Assembly (NCBI GenBank): GCA_022747635.1
Contig: JAKTNV010000079.1
Coordinates: 1 to 64,000, forward strand
DNA length: 64,000 bases
From: Hetaerina americana
Taxonomy: Eukaryota > Arthropoda > Insecta > Odonata > Calopterygidae
Direction: 5' to 3'
Below are positions 11,951 through 25,579 of the stretch, one piece after another. The notes under the pieces are model-generated. The model was not told the DNA's origin. It made no database searches and saw nothing but the letters and a program-made list of their open reading frames with translations. Both the position numbers and the translations under genes were made by a program. How positions within the stretch are numbered: position 1 is the stretch's first letter; each line of letters opens with the position of its first letter.

Positions 11951-13200
11951 CTTATGCTGCCGTCTCAATTTGAATAAGTCCCAGTTTTGAATTCATCGGC
12001 GCCCTCCCTCGTAATTTTTTCACCCCCTCCCCTCTTCTCCATCGTCCAAACCCCGAACACCTTCGCAAGTTCCGCTCCACTCCCCCCTTCCCTCTCTTCC
12101 CGGAGATGGAACAAAACGATCGAGCGCGCCAGAGTGAACAGCCACCCCAACCACCCTCCCCGCGACCGTCGCCCCTCTCCCGGGCTGTCTCCTCCACCCT
12201 CACGCTCAACCTCCTCCCTTCGACCTAATATTCTTCACGTAATCTGGCGACCACGGTATTTATCCTTGACTTTGCCACTACAGAGGAAGAGGGAGGGAGA
12301 AGGTGGTGATCTTCCCTTCGCAGCTGTTTTTCTCCTCTCAAAGGAACCTATGAAACCCCTTCCCTACCATTAGCCAGCACCCCCGAGGCTCACCGGGATC
12401 TTCCCTCCTCCGTCCATTTCTCTCTCTGGCAACCCGCCGCGTCCTCCCAAACTGTCGACCTCCGAAAGAAGAACTCGGTCAGACGTCTCCCGAGAAAGCT
12501 TTTGCCCGGGATAATTTTTCCCGGTCGAGGAGGAGGGATTTTGGGTTACGAGATAGCGGCGGAAGGGTGTCGTAGTGCCCCTCCCACATCCTCGCTCCAC
12601 GCCTCCCGCATTCACGCCTCACTCCATCACAAGTGCATAATTTTTCCCCCGTCCCCGGGACACAGGCGCGGCCCCGTGCCCTTTTTGACAGGTGACGATA
12701 AATAAAAACGGAAACGAACAAGAGGAGCGCAAGAGGAGAAACCGGCGCCATTTTATCCCAATATTCTGTGAGTCCCATTTCCTACCGATCCCCACTCTTC
12801 CATCTCGCTGCCAATCGGATTTCGCCGTTTCTCTTTTGCTCCCTTTATTCAATTGTCTTTTCTGTCTCTCTCTCTCTCCCTCTCTTTCACTATGTCCCTA
12901 GCATTCACCTTTTCGTTGTGTTCGACCAGTAGAAGCAACCAAGCCATACGAAGACAGCCCTTTCCCCTGGTCGAGTCAGGGAAAAAAAGCCTTCCGCCTT
13001 GTCGTCTCCTCTTCCCTTCAAGGCTTCCCATCCGGACGTTCCCTTCGTCCATAGTCGCCCTGACACCTTCCGCTGCGCAAAGCACTCGAGCGAAGTGATA
13101 CCTCTCTCTCCTTTCACGTGTAGCCACTCTCTAATTTTTTCCTCACTCGCCAGAGGCTTTCCCCCTTTTTACATGCGTTTGAATTTATTTTCCCATTGGA
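11951..13200. other. GC-rich, mostly pyrimidine-rich block
   Basis: About 1.2 kb of higher GC, strongly C/T-rich on the plus strand at 12000-12220, 12400-12460 and 12820-13160. Open frames of 60-128 codons occur in most frames of both strands and are low-complexity, so no CDS is called. Possible roles are a regulatory island or unstructured low-complexity DNA. Confidence 0.5.
12861..12888. repeat. (TC)n microsatellite
   Basis: Near-uninterrupted TC/CT dinucleotides with single interruptions, within the pyrimidine-rich block. On the other strand this is a GAGAG run. Confidence 0.85.
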
Positions 13201-13865
13201 AGAGGACATTTGCATCTGAATAGAGAATCTTAAATACTTGGGTTCAAAATAAAATTCCCTCATAATTATTTTTTCCATTTACTACTTTGGCACTTGAAAT
13301 AGGTTTTCAATTCAGCCAATAATTCTACTTTCCTTTCGTTTTTATACCGTTTCAATAATTATTTCCCACCTTATTTGGTTTTCGGATGAAATCATGAGTA
13401 AAATCTACATTTCCAAAGTCTCTGTAGCATACGGACGTGTGTATCAAATTTATAAAGCAAAACGAAGACAGAAATTCGGATAAGGCCCCGGCTACCGCAT
13501 CACGTAACGTTTAGCTCACTCTTTTAGGAACAAAATAAGGCCTTTAAATGAAAAAAATTGATTCAAAAAAATTAATGTCTGCCAATGTCCCAGTATTCGA
13601 AGTTCATCGACCCGGTTCAATTCAGTTTTCGATCCGAGGGAAAGGCCTGCCAGGTGAACGTCTCCGAGGTAGAGACAGAGGGATGGTCGGTGTCGTCACA
13701 CCCTGCAACGTGACGCCGGGACCGTAATTAGGTGAATCGTCATGGAAATATCCGAACGCACGAGGGAGGACTCTTTCTTAGGGGTAGAAGTGACGAGGGC
13801 CGTTTGAAGATGGAATAAAACAAATAGACCTGAAGGCGATGGAAGGAAAACGTCCCCTACGCTTG
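13201..13865. other. No gene recognised
   Basis: AT-rich sequence, then a more balanced stretch from about 13600. No coding or RNA signal. Confidence 0.5.
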
Positions 13866-14960
13866 AAGCCTTGATGACGGTCCGGGTGAGTGGAAAAATG
13901 TCGGCGGAAGAGGACAGCGGAAGAAGATGAGGGGGGGGGAGGTGAAGGGCGAGGGAGATGGAAGGGAGTGAACGAGATAAAAGGGGGCGTGACCCTTTCC
14001 TCCTCTCTCTCTCTCTCTATGTTTTTACGCCTCTGTGAAACTTTGCGACGGGGAGCGAATTCCGCCAGGAAGGCCGGGGGCTCAGAGCGGGAGGGTGAGA
14101 AGGAGGGTGTGGTGGGGTGTCGCGGGGTATGAGGTAGTGGGCGAGACCCTGATGTAGACGAGAGAGGAAAAGGGAGGGGAACAGAGGTGGGGTAAGATGT
14201 GTGGGAAAACCCTAAGGATAGCTCTCACATCCCCCACCACCCCCTACGGGAAGCAGTGGAGGAGTGGGGGGAAGGTTTGAGAGCGAAAGAAGATGTGGTG
14301 TGGGCGGAGGGAAAGAGAGATAGAGGAGGGAGGAAGAGGATGCGACGAGGAAAGTTTGCCGGCCGCCCTAATTAATTCCTTGGGCCGACTCCCTCCTGGT
14401 ATCCCCCTTCAGCACCCCAACCGATACCCATCCCATTCCTTCTATCTCTCTCTCCCTCTCTCCATCTCCCTCTCTTTCTCTCCCCCTCCACCCCCCCTCC
14501 TGAGTTCCCTTTGCCCTCACAATCCCTCCCCCACCTTTCCCCGGACGGCCGACCGTTTTCTTCCTCCGGTCCCATTCGGCTCTATTCACGTGTGTGTTTG
14601 GGTCATTGAATGTCGGGAAGTGGATGTGTGCGCGCGCGCGTCTCCGAGCTGCCTGTACCAGCAAGCGAGGGAGGGAGTCTGGAAGGAGGGGATGATGGTT
14701 AGAAGAGAGAGAGTGTGTGTGTGTGTGTTCCCAAAGGGGTCTACGTCGCGAAGGAGGAGACGGAGGTGGAGAGAGGAAGTTGGTAGCAAAACCTCTTGAC
14801 CCAGCGATCCACCTCCCTTGGCGAAAGCGAAGTGTCTGTGTTTTTGAGAGTAAGATGCGAGACCAAGTGGTCACATACACCCACGCCGGGCGCCCCTAAC
14901 CACCCTCCCAAGTCCTCGCCTCACGTCTGGGACCACTGACACGCAGAACTATATCCGTGC
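13866..14960. other. Purine-rich then pyrimidine-rich block
   Basis: 13880-14360 is dominated by A and G on the plus strand, including a run of 9 G near 13930. At about 14390 the composition flips to C and T until about 14570, then returns to purine-rich with GT/CG runs. CT microsatellites sit at 14002-14019 and 14442-14487, CG and GT runs near 14625-14640 and 14710-14730. The frames of up to 170 codons overlap on both strands and read as Arg/Gly/Glu-rich or Pro/Ser/Leu-rich low complexity; no gene is called. Confidence 0.55.
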
Positions 14961-17210
14961 GAATTCTTTCCATGTGCCAAGTTTTGACGGTGAAGAGGTC
15001 AGCGCGACCGAAATTCCCAAGGATCATGCCTCTACTGAGGATGAGAGGACTTACCGCGCCCCCTTCTCAATTAAAACTTGTAACGGCTGACGCCGGCAGC
15101 AGTGCCAATATAACACATGGTAGGCAACATTAATTGGAAACAAAAAATAATTATACCACGCGCGAATTACTGATTTTGACAGCATATTGTCATTCGTCGA
15201 GCTGTTTATTTATGATAACGTGCCCTGGATAAAGGTGTAGATTTTTTCAGTATTAATGTTTTCCTTAATTATTGTTTTTCTTAAGGGATTAGATTAAAGC
15301 TAAATTATATCACTTTGAATGGAATTCAGTTCATCTCTTAGTGTTCCTCTGTGTCTAATCGTATTTATTTCTGTATTTCTTCCAAAAAATGTTAATAATC
15401 GAGAAATTGCTATCGGCAAATATAATTCTTATTTTATTGGCCTTATAATGAAGGACTAGATTTTTGAAAACTCGAGAGTGATTGTATTTGAAAAAATCAA
15501 GCCTTGGATAAAAACAAATATTTATGGTTTTCCGTTAAATATGGAGAGCATTATGTAATATAGGTCCCCTATATTAGTCTGGTACAGTCTTAAAGTATAT
15601 TCTTAAGTATTTATAGCTATCATCTGATCCACCAGATTAAAATGGTAATACAAATAAAATCCGTGGTTACCTGCACTTTCAAAAATCAACCAAATAATTC
15701 ATGGTTCCACCCAAGACCCATATTATCCCACTCCTGATAATAAAAATCAATGTAAATTAGAAAAAGGATTTTCATTGATTTTGTCCTTGATAATTTATGA
15801 TAAAAGGTCATGATTATTTCACAAAACTATTAGTTTGCGGTTAAACACCCAATTGCATCACTATCAGAAATTAACGAAATATTACTGTAGGAAGATTATG
15901 TTTTGGATACTCCTCAAAATTATTTCGCATTATTGTCCAGTCTGATCTTGTTCGTTTAAATATTCTTCGGTGTTTTTAAGAAGAACTTCTGAGAAATATT
16001 ACCACATGCATCGTGACTCTTGATAATAATTTGTACTGGAAGGCTTTAATTTATGGAAATTATACATAATTTTCAATGATAAAACAGTAATTTTCCGCAG
16101 CAACCTTGTGAATGCAATATGCTTTAATTCCAATTCTTCTTCCCCTTACAATTATGCATTGGCATTGAATCTCTTTTGAACAATGTGAAAAATTACAATT
16201 TTATTATTTCGAAAATTTACCTTTGGAGTCGACACAGCCATATAAATCAATATGACCATATTTTATTTATTCTGTACTTTATTCCGCATTTAATAGGTGA
16301 CCTCTTTTCCTTCACATATTGCCATCCAAAATCATTCTAATATTTTCCCAAGGGAAGTTTGAAATAATTACAATTATTAATCATGTATTGCAATTTCTAC
16401 CTTCTCTCAATATACTCGCATCCTTTCTTCAATTTTTCCTTTCCCAAATTTACCAGCTAGTTACCTTACTGGTGTCTTAACACTTAATTTCAATTGCCCT
16501 GCTGGCAAATTTCGGGATATTGTATAGATATAGATGAATAATACGTTTTTTTCTCTCGTCATCCGTCCAATTGTCTCCATCTCCCTAATCCACATCTGAA
16601 GTCTCCATTCTCAAACTCAATTGCTTTGCTTTGGCGGCAAATTCTTGAATCTTACATTGCCTCCACCTGACGTTTCACCGTCTTTACGAATTTTCCCTAT
16701 GAATCTAGCAGTCATGATCATAAATACCATTTCCTTTTTTAAAAATATCTTGCAGGATCAAACCCATTAGATTTCGTACCCATATTGTCCATTTATGTAT
16801 CATTTTTTTCCTCAAACGATAAAGGATAAGAATCATGCTGCCCGACCGCGGTAGGGTAAATATTTTATTGGGTCAAAACAGCGTGGTGTGTATTCACCCT
16901 CTACCAAACACCCTAGTGATGGCTTTCAGGGTACTAAAAATTACTAAAATACTGAACAAGCATATAAAATGTTCCCTTGACTTACATTTATGCTCCCATG
17001 TGTCGATGTTAACTGATGGAGTATTAGTCTTATTTTTTCAATTTGTTTCCTTGCCCTTTCTGTTGCTATGTTGATCCAATGGATGCCTGCCAATTTGATC
17101 ATGTGATACACTCAACAACGACTACTCGTGCATGTTAAAAACAGACGCTTTTACTGTTCCTTTTACGGGTAATTTAAATAAAATAATTTCATACAAATCT
17201 AAATGCCGAC
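14961..17210. other. No gene recognised
   Basis: Very AT-rich sequence. A 79-codon frame at 16835-17074 ends in a hydrophobic stretch but has no recognisable domain or supporting signal. Confidence 0.5.
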
Positions 17211-17580
17211 TTTATTAATGTCCCTTGCCCCTCGAAATGTAATTCGAACATCGGGAATAAATCTTCACGGTGGCGAAATGCCTCACCGTCAACCCTCCCT
17301 CAGCGCGAAGAGCATTACAGAATGAGGACGAAGCCTGCTGTCCGCGGTGGGGAGTGGATTGGGAGATAACGGCAAAAGTTGAGAAGAAAAGGGAGCGACG
17401 GCACGTGATACCGCGAGGAGTGTTTAGGGGGAGGCGGTGGGATCTCGGCGGCGCGAGGCGAGTGGAAAGGAGGGAGATCTGTGAGTCGGGGGCATAGCCG
17501 GTGTACGATCGAGGGAGGAGGCCGCGGCCGAAAGGATAGACCATTGGCTTTTCGATTTCACTCATTCGTGTTGCCGCCAC
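17211..17580. other. Small GC island, no gene recognised
   Basis: About 370 bases of GC-rich, CpG-containing sequence in AT-rich surroundings. Open frames occur on both strands. No domain is recognised. Confidence 0.45.
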
Positions 17581-20050
17581 TCAATTGACCGATATATCGA
17601 TCAGAGTCCTGCCCTTCCGATGCACAGGGATGTAACAGTAAACCATTGGAGGGAGCGTGGGTCGACTAGATCAACCGCCAAGGACACGAAGCCCTCGTCC
17701 AGTATTTCACACAGGCGGCCAGGGGGAAAAAAGCTAATGGAATGTGGTGTTAAATTTTTAGGGCATATGTTCACGACCTTTTACAGACAAAAGGACTTTC
17801 GTTGCAATCGATACCTCTAATATCCGATCACTGAGTGACTTGCGGTGCTCGTGGTTGAAAGAATGGCACAGAGCACCACGGCTATGGAAAATTGTGTGAG
17901 ATGCTAATTTAAAATGCCAGTATTTTAATCAGTGGTCACCAACTTTGATTCAATGAAAGTTCTTAAATGATCCATTTCGATTTTTGTCGTGTATACCTTT
18001 TCCTTTTCAATAATCTTACCTTGGACTCAAATTATCATTACTTCAGATACCTACCTACCTTTGTTAAATATATTCTTAGGCAAACTGACTGAAGAAATTC
18101 CTACACTCTTAATTTACCATATCGTTATTATTTGCTCATGAAAAACATTTTGATAAGTGTTTCGAGATATTACTAGGATTATTTGAGTTACCGGGCGAGA
18201 ACATTATGCACGATTATCTCGTACTAGTGGAATGAATGTGTACATTTTAAAAACTTTAAAAGTCATTCTAATAAATGGAATTCCATTTCAGAGTTTAAAT
18301 ATTGTGGAATTGATTGAATCTATAAAACATTCTTTACAAATCTTAAATTGATATGATTCAGATTTATAAAATATTAGGTTATTTTTGTAGATGACTACAT
18401 TAAACTTTGTAGTTATAATATGAGCGTTTTTCCATTGATATTAGAGGCAATCTGCGTAGCATAATTCAGTGAAGCGAAGGCATTCACTTGGTTTAAGGAA
18501 CGAAGCCCTCGTGTACGACATTGCTCATAGTGAAATGGCTACATGTATTAATAATAACTGAAATAGACTCATCTTATTTTTTTTCTAACTCAGAGCTGTT
18601 GATGCCTATTTTATAATTAAACCTTGCGAAAAATGAAGTATTATAAAACAAACGGCTAGTGCGTTTAAAATCCTTTTCACGTTTAAAATGGCTCAAAATA
18701 ATCATGCTGTGTTCTAGACCTTTCATTGAAACTATATTACGAACCGAATGTTTTTCTAATTAGGGCAAAGAGTTTGATTTGTATTTGCCCGAATGTTCTT
18801 TTTCATATTTTGAGTATCGAAATAAAAAGCGTACACTCAATAGCAATGCACTCTCATCAAATCAAATTATGCCACAATTACCTGTAATACCGGAATTCGG
18901 GGAAAACGTTTAGCCTTTGAACGTTCTGCAGTCCTTCCGGTAATATAACTGAAACAATCATTTGCCATAACAGTTGCCGAATGTTTTGGCAGTTATTTCT
19001 TTTCTCTTTGTAGCCCATTTTACAGCTCACGATGAAACTCTCCATGCTCTCAGTACTTGCTATTCTAAACGGAATGCGGAAGCGAGGTCACCTCCGAGCA
19101 TTCGACATCAGGAAGCCTTTCCATTGCCATTCACGTTCAAAGCTTTCGGCAAGTGGAAGGTAAAATAAACCGAGTAAGCCATCGATTGCAGGCAAACACT
19201 ACGCTTGATAAATCATTCTGTTGTCTCCCCATGCGCACAGGGCAATGACTAATTACTATGCAGCGAACGTGCCGTAATCAGTTCCCCAATTCCCTTTAAA
19301 GGTTGAGTGATAAATATTTAAATTAAACAATTTTTTTTTAATCAATTAACATTGATGGTGCATGGAAGTTTTATCGTTCAAAAGTGGAACATCTCATTGA
19401 TTCATGCCACTTTTGTCGTGGGTTATATTGGGTCTCACTTAGATAATTCGAGATAAATTAATAACTGGCATTATTTTCAATGGAATACATCCGTAAATTT
19501 AATCAACCGTTTTTGGAAATAATCGAATATAAATAATTCGATATAAAAAGGTAATACTTTTTAACTAAGAGTAGATTAATTTTTGTTATTTCATTTTATC
19601 TAGTATACGACTCATTTTCTGTGCTTCCATGATCCAACGTTCGTTATTCAGTAGACCACAAAATATCTGGAAGTTTCTCATTTTAGATTTAATCGTGCTC
19701 TATGGGCTTCAACATTTTTTGCTCTATTTGTTCAGATGTACCACGCGAAACACATTACAAATTTTGAGCAGCGTCAAAAGCATTTTTAGAAACATTATTG
19801 GACGCTTGTGGAAGTAATATTTTCCGCTAAAAGATCCGATTTCCAAAGAAAAATTCGCACGCATTACTTGATAACATGCACTCCAGACGGTAAAAAGTCC
19901 CACAAGAAAGTGATAAAAGAGGGGATTCCGTATGCTGAAAAATATCGGCTAGACCGGTCCTCCAAAGCCTTTAGCCATTCTCATAAGTAAAAGGATTGTA
20001 TGGCGAACAAGGTATGAAATTCACACTCAAGGATGCCTTTATAAAAAATT
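17581..20050. other. No gene recognised
   Basis: AT-rich. A perfect 16-base palindrome (aaatggaattccattt) lies at 18273-18288. No coding or RNA signal found. Confidence 0.5.
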
Positions 20051-20780
20051 TTACGGCAGGGTAGTGAGTGGAGGAAAAAAATACCCGGTCTACATTTCGC
20101 TTCCGATTGAAATACCGCATCCCCCTGGAAGCGATTGTCTCTCTATTCCTCCTTCCACACCCAGCCCGTCGCCTCCTCCCCCTCCCTTCCATCCCGACCC
20201 TCCCACCTTCTTCCCAGCATTCTCTGGCGTGCGCCCACACCTCTCCTACCCCGACCTACCTCCCCATACTCCGCCCCGCCCTCGGGCAATTCGCGGGCGT
20301 CGCCTCCATCTCCCCGGAATGTCTTTGTCTGCAAATCGTCTCTCCATGCCTCCGACGGAGGCGACACCATCGCCGACATCCACGCACACACCACCCCCGA
20401 CAAACGCCCCCAACACTCCACATCTCCCCTCGTCGCCCCCACATTTATCTTTTGAATCCTTAGTCCCTCCCTCTCATTCATCTCCGACCCCCGCCTCCAT
20501 CCTAAGCAGTTCTTCCCTCTCTCTCCACCTCCTCCCACTTCCGCTCCGCTCTTCCCACCTCCTTCCTCCGCAGCCTCGCACTACACTTAATCCTCCTGTT
20601 CCCACACGACCGAAGTCTTTGTTCAAAGCCCTCTCATCTGGACACCTCCGCTCTCTCTCTCTCTCTTTATCCCTACCTCCCTCTATGGCCCTCTTCCTGT
20701 GATGCAAGCGTTGTTCCTTGGGAGCACCGAGCAACTTCCTCCCGGTGCCTCCGTCCCCAACTGCTTCAGGTAATTCCGTC
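20051..20780. other. Pyrimidine-rich block
   Basis: Almost pure C/T-rich plus strand from about 20130 to 20760. It opens frames as long as 212 codons, all Pro/Ser/Leu-rich, with complementary Arg/Gly/Glu-rich frames on the minus strand. Simultaneous openness of several frames argues against a real CDS. Confidence 0.55.
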
Positions 20781-23737
20781 GGTCTCTCTTGTCGATAATT
20801 AGGTAAGAGACGACGGCGTTAAGACGACGTGCTCATATTTCAGGATCTTATATCGTGGTCAAAATCATCAAGTTCGCTTTAAAAGTATATTTGAAATCGC
20901 TTTGGTGATAGGTCGAGATAGTTCCATAGTATTATTTTTCAATTTCTTCGGCGAAGTCGGGGAAAACATTACTATATTCTACCTTGTGAGAAGTATCCCT
21001 GCTATATTAAAACCTCGCGCGGAAAAAGTGTAATTGATATACCTGCGAGACTTAACAAATGTAAAGGTAAAGAGAAGCATGTCCAATAGAATTTATGATT
21101 TTTATATTATTCGTTCAGAGCTTTAGACGTTGCAGAATTTTGAAATAATGTAAGTTTTGTAACAGCTGCTAAAACTTAAATATTCTAAACTCCAGCATTA
21201 TCAAAAGTTGTAATAACTAACAGTAAAGCGCACATATGTTAGCCATTAATTCGAACTATTCTAGTTCAGTTTGTTAAGTCGTTAGTAACGATGTGAAAAT
21301 TATCTTGATAATAAATGAAATACATTTCCTTGGATTTATGAGAGTTTCTCAAGGATAAAAACAAATTATATTGGAAGTTAAGTTTGTCAAATTTTTAATA
21401 TCTCGCTGAGAGGAGATAAATTTTACATTTTTCGAGCCGGAAACGCTTATAACTTGTTGTCGATCTTTATCATTTAAATACTTCACGGAGTTTGCCTCTC
21501 ACAGATATCTCCAAGCAATCTAATTACAAAAAAAGTAAATGTACTAGTATACTGGTCCGTGACATACTTTTCTTTATATTTTATTCACTTACTTGCGAAT
21601 ATTAGGAATGTTCGACTTGTGTATCCGCATATGTTTCTTCCCATTTTATGGGCTTTTTTAGAGTCTTAGTTACGTTTTCCCCATTCGAAATAATCTCAAT
21701 TTCTTTTACTTGTATAATCTTAGCGCCCAAGTATCCCATGAAACTCTCGAATAACAATGGTCTGCAACCAATATTTTGCACTAAAATCTGACATACCACT
21801 CGAGGAGATCCTAACCATCAATTTCCTCCCTAGTGATCTCTTTTCTACTGCTTGCGGCTTGTGATTCTTGTCGAGGCTCGCGTCCTTCGTGACCAACAAA
21901 ATTTTCCTTCATTTCAAAATCTTTGAAGGACATGAAAAGCATATGGTTAACTTTTACATTTCTATATTCTAGACATTTCACATAAAATTTATTCTGACTT
22001 CCATAAAACTTCACAGAACGTTTCTGAAATGCACGTCAATTTCAAGACTCGCAATCAGCAAATGAACATTTCAACCTCGTCGGTGGACCTTATTCCGGGA
22101 ATTGAATTGAACTTTTAATAGAACCGATGCCATTTTCAATTTCTAGATATTTTTGGAAAGCCCTGGTAACCAAGGAGTTCATAAGATGCTTTTTACTACG
22201 TCCGATGCCAAGTTGTTTGGAAGAACTAAGGTTCTAATAAAAACTTATCATCAGAGAATTTGCATGAATAGTTGATCGCCGGTTACAGAGGTGATGGCCG
22301 TTTCACAAATATCACTCCTCTATTCGTCCGGACGGCATGCTAGATGCTCGAAAGCTTTATTAGTTGTTTCAGAAAAGGTTCTAGTTGCTAAGAGTGTTTT
22401 ATAGTTATTTAAAATATAATTTGTAGTTCATTCTCTGTCAGTCGACTTCTCATCATTGTCATTTGATTGAATAAATTTTAGGAAGTTCATCTATCAAGAC
22501 GAGTTCTTAGATAAATAAAAGCTCTCTAAAGTAGTAAAAAAATAAGAATTAATGCTACAGTAGTTGCCCAGAATTAACAACTTTGAAGAGATTTGACTAC
22601 GAAATGAGTAATTTTAAAAGTTAAATTTAAATCGTATATAAATTCATTCATTGAGAAAATCTCAAAGTATCCATCTAAAATGCAAAGTAATACTCATGTA
22701 CTTAATAACTTATTTTCTAAAATCAAATTAATAATCGACTATTATATTCACAAACAAATTAGGACCATTGGATTTCAGTAATCGAGAAATTTTTCATTGG
22801 CCAATTTGTTAGGATGTTCCTACTTTAAATAACACTGGAAACTATATCTTATACTTCAAATAAACAATTTCAGTTACTTGTTTCTATCTTTAACACCTTT
22901 ATTGCCGAATTAGTTGCTATACTACAAGATTCCCTTCCTCATATTATCGTTATAGTAATTTCCTGATGACCATCTTGAGACCTTGGTGGTAAAAACGCCC
23001 TAATTTTATGAATGATTACCTTCTTAAACGCATCAGTTTGTCATTTTCTCTATAATATATAGTATTAAAAAATCTAGCATCTTTATATTTTATTTTGGTC
23101 ATATCATTTACGTAAATTAAGCAGCAGTTATCAATTAATGGTAGGGAAGGGAATCACGTATGGGTGAGTACTCCAGGAGCAATGAATAATGCAATACTCG
23201 TCATACTCGATATAGAAGTGTAAACTTTGATTCGAATGCACAAAATATCAGGGTAAACACTGTTTTTCCAAATTATGATTTCTACGGAAAACGTGTATGC
23301 AATGTTCATCTATATATTTGTACCGATATCCATTTAATCTAACTATAGGGTAGATGGCAGGTACTAAAGTGCCTCATTCAGCAGATTGATAATGACAAAA
23401 ATTCTAATCATGTTTAGTACACGCTTGCATGTAGCTCTTAAAATTAATAGTAGAGTTGTTCTTACAATATGGCATTCGAATTTCTCACAAAACCTCATGA
23501 AAATGATGCATCATCATGAAAATAGAAGAAAAAAAAAGCTTCAGAGACCTTCAAAATTTATAATATTCATCATAAAATTCTAGAGTCGATATTAAATTAA
23601 GAATAACTTAGTTTCAAGAATGATATGTTGGGACATAACAATGGCCGAAATCTTAAAACTAGTAAATCTCCAATTTTTGAAAAATTTCTAATATTTTGAT
23701 AATTAATCGATTTATTCTGTATGAATTACTATCCCCT
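20781..23737. other. No gene recognised
   Basis: AT-rich. Two adjacent minus-strand frames (22014-21811 and 21799-21602) have mixed composition but lie in different frames and match nothing I recognise. Confidence 0.45.
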
Positions 23738-24614
23738 ATTCATCCCCGAGCAAAATTTCGAGCTTGGGGGAGAGATAGAAATCTGATGGAACCAAATCAG
23801 ACGAATAACGAGGGGGTGGCAACAATGACTAGGTCAAGTATTTTTTCCATGGCAACGACACATGCGGGCGTGAATGGTCTTGATGAAATATGACTTTCTT
23901 CCTTGCCAAACCTGGCCTTCTTTCGTGTATCTTTTGCTGCAGGTGCTCCAGGATGTTAGCGTAGCATTTTCCAGTAATGTTTTGACCAATGGGAAGATAA
24001 CCTATCAGCAGAATACCTTTTGAATCCCAGAAAACTGAAGCAATCACCTTTCCGGTCGATCGAATTGCCTTTGCTTTTTTGGTGGTGATGAATCAACATG
24101 TTCTTCTGCTTTGACTGCTGTTTTTTCTCTATATAATCTATGGTTACACACCCGAACAGATAATCTTATTGGTTGCGCTTAAAAAGGGTCAAATATTATT
24201 CAGAAATTTCCTTTCGGATGCGTTTGTGATCATGCGTCAAGAGTCGTGGCAACCATCTAGCAGATAATTTTCTCATGCCCCATTGCACTGTTAAAATATG
24301 ACATGCCCGTTCAGTTTACATCACACAGATTCAGCGATTCCTCCCAATTTCAGTCGGCAATCCTTCATGACCATTTAATGCATTTTTGCAACAATTTCTG
24401 GGGCAGTGGCACATTTTGGCCGACCACTACGCGGATCATCATCTAAGCTGACCCGACCAAACTTAAACTCCTTTTTCCAATTAGCAATAATTAAAAATAA
24501 AGCAGCAAAGTCCCCCAGAGTGTTCTGAAAGTCTGCATGAATTTTCTTGGCTTTCATGCCTTTCTTTACGCAGCATTTAATCACTGCAGAAATGTCAATT
24601 TTTTCCATCTTCAC
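23738..24614 (-). pseudogene. Broken mariner (DD34D) transposase
   Basis: On the minus strand, a start at 24614 gives the mariner helix-turn-helix N-terminus: MEKIDISAVIK, then a Trp-Lys-Lys-Glu-Phe stretch and DDDPRSGRP, the conserved linker. After stops and frameshifts the DDE core follows: VFWDSKGILL, IHERRPGLARKK, FHQDHSRPH (second catalytic Asp) and, in another frame, YSSDLVPSDFYLSPKLE (third Asp, PSDF). The first catalytic Asp region is reduced to CVTID. Similarity fades near 23738, so the last part of a roughly 345-residue protein is missing. Several stops, at least two frameshifts and an internal deletion make it dead. Terminal inverted repeats were not found. It abuts the 3' end of a LINE relic on the same strand. 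Confidence 0.9.
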
Positions 24615-24734
24615 AAATCACTGCACGGGAACAACAACAGAGGCGTCTGCATCACAGATCTCTTCCCAGAGCACTGACGCGTTACGTATTTGCTCATAAT
24701 GCCTTTACATTGGTGTATTTAACTCGGGTGCATC

Positions 24735-25440
24735 GTGCCTTGGAGGAAGGAGTATTTGAATCTTAAGGAGATAGTGTCTGTCTCTCTTATGATTCCCTGT
24801 GGTCGATTCAACGATTTAATTTGGAGTCATAATAATTCCCTCGGTTTTACTAAAAAACTCGGACGACCTGTGCCTTTCTAAAAGTCTTAGCTCCGCATCC
24901 TGTCTTCGTGAATCAAGGGGATTCCAACTTAATTCCTCCAACATGCTTGTTGCGGTTATTCGCTTCTCCTACCAGCTTTGAAAAATCTGATGAATTTTGT
25001 CTTAATATTTTCCTTTTCCGTAATCAACGTTTTCTTCCATGGATCCCAAATACTGTCAGAAGTTTCTAAGTGTGGTGTGGCTAAAATGTATTGACATCCT
25101 TACTTTTGCATTACATTTTCCTACAAGCACTTTTATGAAGCCTAGTCACTTTAAAATTGATCCATACATTCTGACGTAAGTATCAAACTCAAGTATTTGA
25201 AATGATACGAATTATTTAATTAGATCTAATTTATTTTATAATTGACGCCTTTATCCTCTATAGCTTTTGATGGAAAAAAATCAATGCCTTATATTTTACT
25301 TGTATTTAACTCTAACTTATTTTACACCTATCGTAAATGTGGTGAATGTTGTTGGCTAGCAGTGCGCAATCTGAAGGTGTCCTGATTTCTCTGTAAATCA
25401 CTGTCGTAGGCAAATAATCTTAGGTAACTATTAACCTGAA
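24735..25440 (-). pseudogene. Relic of a CR1/Jockey-type LINE, RT motif C to C-terminus
   Basis: Minus strand, several frames. Near 25403-25420 it reads RLFAYDSD, a decayed (Y/F)ADD catalytic motif, followed by KLELNTSKI.GIDF, the usual downstream palm segment. Then come IWDPWKKTLITE and KTKFIRF, SMLEELSWNPLDSRRQDAEL at about 24870-24955, and FKYSFLQGT at about 24735-24760, equivalent to the common YKYSFFPRTI ending. Order and spacing fit the C-terminal half of a CR1/Jockey/L2-like ORF2. Stops and frameshifts throughout show an old, 5'-truncated copy. The mariner relic starts directly beyond its C-terminus. Confidence 0.8.
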
Positions 25441-25579
25441 AAATTAATCATTACTGCATCTTGTAAGCAATAACTTTTCGTTAAACCTCATCGGGATTCA
25501 GAGGATTCAAATATCTTAACAAAGCATTCATAACATTTGGCTTTTCAAAGCTTTATAATTTTTACGGTTAGTAATGGTA

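Noticed and set aside
20064..20702. 212-codon plus-strand open frame, and similar frames in the other GC blocks (12.0, 14.3-14.9, 37.0, 49.9, 61.0 kb)
   Set aside because: Long frames are open in several phases and on both strands at once, with Pro/Ser/Leu or Arg/Gly/Glu low complexity. This is expected from stop-poor pyrimidine/purine-rich DNA. The frame at 37 kb is the antisense of the LINE ORF.
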